A DNA stretch of 64,000 nt from Voacanga thouarsii (Eukaryota > Streptophyta > Magnoliopsida > Gentianales > Apocynaceae). The position numbers and the translations under genes were made by a program. Positions 60,900-64,000 of this stretch are shown one piece after another. Within the stretch, counting starts at the first letter, position 1. Each line of letters begins with the position of its first letter. The DNA is taken from positions 1,488,001 through 1,552,000 of the forward strand of contig JANUWF010001819.1 in NCBI GenBank assembly GCA_026120185.1, written 5' to 3'. The notes beneath the pieces were generated by a model. It did not search any database. It was not told the DNA's origin and saw only the letters and a program-made list of their open reading frames with translations.

Positions 60900-61476
60900 A
60901 GGACGGAATCTATTACGAGGGTCACAAAATCGTCGTAACAATCCTCTTTATACGAAAGTTTAATTCTAACCGTCGTATTAGTTCAAACAAATATGACGAT
61001 TCGACTAAACCGTTGTAATAGATTAAACTAATGTGATGGTTACCATAAACCATCATATTAGGTTAAGCTGTATTACGATAGTTCCATTTAACTATCGTAT
61101 TAAGTTGAAATAATAATATTTTAAAATTAAATTGTGACTTTTTTACAAATACCACGCTTTTTCAATCGTCGTATTAGGTCAAAAGTACCGTCATTTATAC
61201 TTAGATAAAATGACGGTTATGGCCATCATTTTTTTTCGAATGATAACAAAATCAATCAAAAGTAGTTTGAATTTTATCTAATTATTTTCAAATTTAGTCA
61301 CAATAATTTTGGTAATGATTTTAACAAATATATAAACGTACTTGTTTTAACTTTGTAAATATATCTAATGGTTAGATCATTGATTTTTCAAATAAATATT
61401 TGTTTACATCTTAAGTATTTGTATATTTGTATTAAAGAGCTTAAATTTCATTTTATTAGTTATTTTATTGTATGTT

Positions 61477-61525
<49 letters not shown>

Positions 61526-61701
61526 TATGACATATCCTTATTAATTAGTGAGTATTAGATCAATATTTTACATAATATAAAGAATTTTGATTACAAACAT
61601 ACATATATTATCTTAATTATTACATTCATTCATACATATACGTTCTATGTATAATTATTATTGTAAAAGTAAAATTTATGTAATTTTATTTGTCACAATG
61701 G

Positions 61702-61740
<39 letters not shown>

Positions 61741-62110
61741 TAACTCAAATTAAAATTCATTTTTAAAATTTTATTAAGATTGTCACTAAATACGACAGTT
61801 ATGAATTAACTATCGTTTTTGATACATTTAATACGTTGGTTAATTGTTAACCGTCGTGTTTAGTTACGTTTAATATGACGATTAATGATTAATCGTTATG
61901 TTTAGTTACATTTAAGATGATGGTTAATGATTAATCGTCGTGTTTAGTTACATTTAGGACGACGGTCAATCAGCTGGTTAATGATTAACCATCGTATTAG
62001 TTACGTTTAAGACGGCAATTAATGATTAACCGTCGTATTAGTTATGCTTTAATCGTCGTATTAGGTGTATTTAATACGATGGTTATATGTAACTGCCGTA
62101 TATGGTATTT
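60900..62110. repeat. Subterminal repeats of CACTA-3
   Basis: Two blocks (60,900-61,230 and 61,790-62,105) of cgtcgtattag / ttaaccgtcgt-type motifs in both orientations. They are separated by AT-rich sequence with (GT)n at about 61,480-61,523 and (TA)n at about 61,707-61,737. The layout is the same as in CACTA-1 although the motif is unrelated. Confidence 0.8.
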
Positions 62111-62420
62111 ATAACTCCGTCTTCTTCGATTTCAGCCTCATTTTTTCCTCTTCTTGTTTTGTGGTGGCCTGTATTTTTGGCAAAGAACTCCGGTGTTGGT
62201 CTTTCTTCTCCTGTGGGTTGTTAGCTGTTCTTCTCTGGAGTGGGTCTTTCTTCTCCGGTGTGAGGGAAAAACAATTCAGCCTATTCATCTCCAAGGCCTC
62301 TCTTCTCCATTGCAGGCAAAGCTCTCCGTCGCATTTCTGCCCTCTCCTCTCTAGTGCCGACTTGACTGCACATTTCGGTTGCTGCATTTTGCATCCGAAC
62401 CACTCTAAAGGTACGATATG
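62110..62420 (+). promoter_or_regulatory. Probable 5' end of the CACTA-3 transcription unit
   Basis: Directly after the repeats, sequence turns C/T- and GC-richer (ttcttctcctgtgggttg, ctctccgtcgcatttctgc). A ggtacg/ggtatg-like donor follows near 62,408. Open frames on both strands here (62,065-62,454 plus; 62,387-62,109 minus) have no family motifs. Confidence 0.35.
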
Positions 62421-62454
62421 TGTTTCAACTGAATTCTTTTTCCAAACTATTTAG

Positions 62455-63132
62455 CTTTGAAGTTCAAATTAAATGGATTGCAATCAGTAAATTGATTTAG
62501 ATTATTGCAATTCATGGTATACTATTCACAATATTGAAATCAGTAAAATAATTTACAATTGTTCAAATTCTTCCAACATTTCTTGAGAAATTTGACTGAA
62601 ATTGAACTTCCAAAATATTGTCAAAGACTAAGCTAGGTATCCAGATGTATTCTTAGTGGCTAAATAGGTAAACAATTAGATAGATTGATATCGTTAAAAT
62701 GGCTAGATCGATGATTATGTCTAAAGAAGATAAATTGTGTTAGGTACTTTTTAAAATGAAGTTATAGTTAAATTATTCTTAAAAATTCCATAATTTCTAT
62801 TCGATTATTGATTTACTTTCATAAGAAAAATTAAGCAGAATTAATTTTAGTATAATAACTCAGTAACCAAACACACTATTCTTCTTAAGTCGTTTAAATA
62901 TTTACTAAGCAGTGTTGAAAAAATAGTCTTGCAGGAAGGGTTCTAATATAAGAATGTATATATAACAAGGATTTAATAAAAACATCTTGTCAAACTTGTG
63001 AATTTACAAAATATTTAGTAGAAATCTTAATGAGTAGTGATCATATCATCTTGTACAAATCTTGATAAAAACTACCAAATATAAGAGTATCAAAATTGAA
63101 TTTAACAATTATAAACTAGTCATTGTGCACCG
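62455..63132 (+). other. CACTA-3 internal non-coding sequence
   Basis: AT-rich sequence, probably intron. No domain, repeat or RNA gene recognised. Confidence 0.4.
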
Positions 63133-64000
63133 TGAAGGAATAAAAAGGGAAAACACAAGGAACACAACGGAAGCGAAAAGAAAAAAAAATGGAAAAACTA
63201 AAGAATAGGGGAACCAAACAGAGCCGTCGCCAACTCTAGCAGCCCTAGTCGGCACCGGTTGCAGTCTGTACTGATTTCGAGGTTAAAAAAAAATACCTCT
63301 TTTACTCGTTCTAAGAATTGGCTGGACCAGAATGTGTGCAACCGGGGTAGGTGCGTTGGTAGAAACCTCTAGTGCGATGCCTACAAGCCTCCTGCTCCGT
63401 CTTTGCATGTAGGTGAATGCCAAACTCTCGATCTTCTAGTATATCGCTTGCCTAATTCCGTTTGGTGAACAATTACAGAACTAAGGAATATTTTCTGTAG
63501 AGAGAGAGAGAGATGTGTTCTTCTTTTTCCACATAGAAAGTCTGTCCAAAAACAAAGATGATCTCCAATCCTCCTGTTTAACCTAAATAAAACCCTAGGT
63601 TAAACTGGACTAGGCCATTGGACTCTTAGTTTAACCTTTTGGACTAAATTAATTATTCTAATTAGAACCAACTTAATGGCCTAACAAATAATTAATTTTC
63701 CCAACCCAAATATACTAGTCCAATTAACAAGCCTATATTTGTTTAGTCCCAGGTTAATCCATAATTATTCAAACTGGGCCAAAGCCTTGAATAATTAATT
63801 AACTCACCAAACTAATTTAATTAATCCTCTCTCTCCATGGACCTTTATTTTATTTTAACCCAATAATTAAATCAGGCTACTTAAATAAAATAAATTTCAT
63901 TTAATTTAAGATCAATTCCTTAGCTCGTATTTAATTAGGACTCGCGGTCTATATTAGGAATCAAAAGACACATCGTCATGGCTACTAAAATGACCAAAAT
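63133..64000 (-). mobile_element. Partial LTR C, minus strand, cut by window end
   Basis: The minus strand matches the 3' 870 bases of solo LTR B in order: the segment around 36,700 (attttggtcat), the tctgagac-like leader, ggagcaggaggcttgtagg, the cggcaccggttgcag / gccgactagggctgc GC-rich island, and the end cctttttattccttca. It ends CA, unlike LTRs A and B. Whether it is a solo LTR or the edge of a full element cannot be seen. Confidence 0.8.

Larger units (their letters stand above)
31040..64000 (+). mobile_element. CACTA-2: En/Spm transposon, left end and nested interior, right end not seen
   Basis: The left terminus is CACTACAAGAAAAC at 31,040, followed by the same ttagcgagggtttagctacg-type array as CACTA-1. 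The two share internal non-coding sequence, the fold-back and the transposase. Stripped of insertions, CACTA-2 is collinear with CACTA-1 up to the DUF4216 region (60,867), where CACTA-3 has inserted. Its second gene and right terminus must lie beyond the window. It is the host for at least four independent insertions. Confidence 0.8.
60868..64000 (+). mobile_element. CACTA-3: left end of a different CACTA family, right end not seen
   Basis: Terminus cactacaaaaaaaaaa at 60,868, inside the CACTA-2 transposase, whose homologous sequence in CACTA-1 continues without it (gaatggatggtagtttgc). The subterminal motif is different: cgtcgtattagtt / ttaatgattaaccgtcg. The three bases before it are cag, the expected half of a TSD. 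The interior repeats the CACTA layout of repeats, AT and GT microsatellites, more repeats, then a C/T-rich start. Confidence 0.8.

Noticed and set aside
62065..62454. Overlapping plus and minus frames of 92-129 residues
   Set aside because: Same situation in CACTA-3: C/T-rich leader, no recognisable domain, and no counterpart in CACTA-1 or CACTA-2.

Overview
The window is nuclear DNA from a plant, most likely a eudicot (AT-rich, plant-type CACTA, copia and gypsy families, long LTRs). I cannot name the species. I found no intact host gene. Almost all of it is a stack of transposable elements inserted into one another, and their coding regions carry stops and frameshifts. I fixed most boundaries by eye from TG...CA or CACTA termini, flanking target-site duplications (TSDs), or an interrupted reading frame that resumes on the far side.

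Left block (1-30,791). Positions 1-4,728 look like pieces of two LTRs, the first in reverse orientation and cut by the window start. They interrupt a reverse-strand Ty1/copia element whose integrase/protease, zinc knuckle, gag, primer-binding site (PBS) and short LTR are scattered from 4,729 to 24,389. A 15.7-kb CACTA (En/Spm) transposon, here CACTA-1 (8,358-24,075, TSD aat), sits between that element's PBS and its gag. CACTA-1 has subterminal repeats at both ends, a decayed tnp2-type transposase, a second Spm-type gene, a 2.0-kb solo LTR (12,145-14,191, TSD gaatt) and a long fold-back. Further right are a LINE RNase H remnant (25.3-26.0 kb) and a 4.4-kb solo LTR (26,422-30,791).

Right block (31,040-64,000). 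A second CACTA of the same family (CACTA-2) starts at 31,040 and does not end in the window. It has received, in separate events: a solo LTR (35,780-37,613, TSD gatag); a 9.3-kb copia element (40,460-49,776, TSD gatgg); a reverse-strand non-autonomous LTR element (50,263-59,567, TSD aaagt), itself interrupted by a 4.1-kb solo LTR (54,096-58,210, TSD tgatg); and the left end of a different CACTA (CACTA-3, from 60,868), which carries another LTR from 63,133. The CACTA-2 transposase can be followed as three pieces across these insertions.

The most interesting structure is a fold-back of about 680 bp with arms of about 300 bp, present at the same place in CACTA-1 (16.6-17.3 kb) and CACTA-2 (38.2-38.9 kb), just upstream of the transposase start. 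Its inner arms still read as a protein resembling part of a plant B3 DNA-binding domain. This is the layout expected of a hairpin-RNA locus made by inverted duplication of a captured gene fragment. Other notable points are a tRNA-like A-box/B-box segment at the same offset in two giant LTRs, four matching stem-loops in the copia leader, and copia nonsense codons nearly all explicable by C-to-T or G-to-A transitions.
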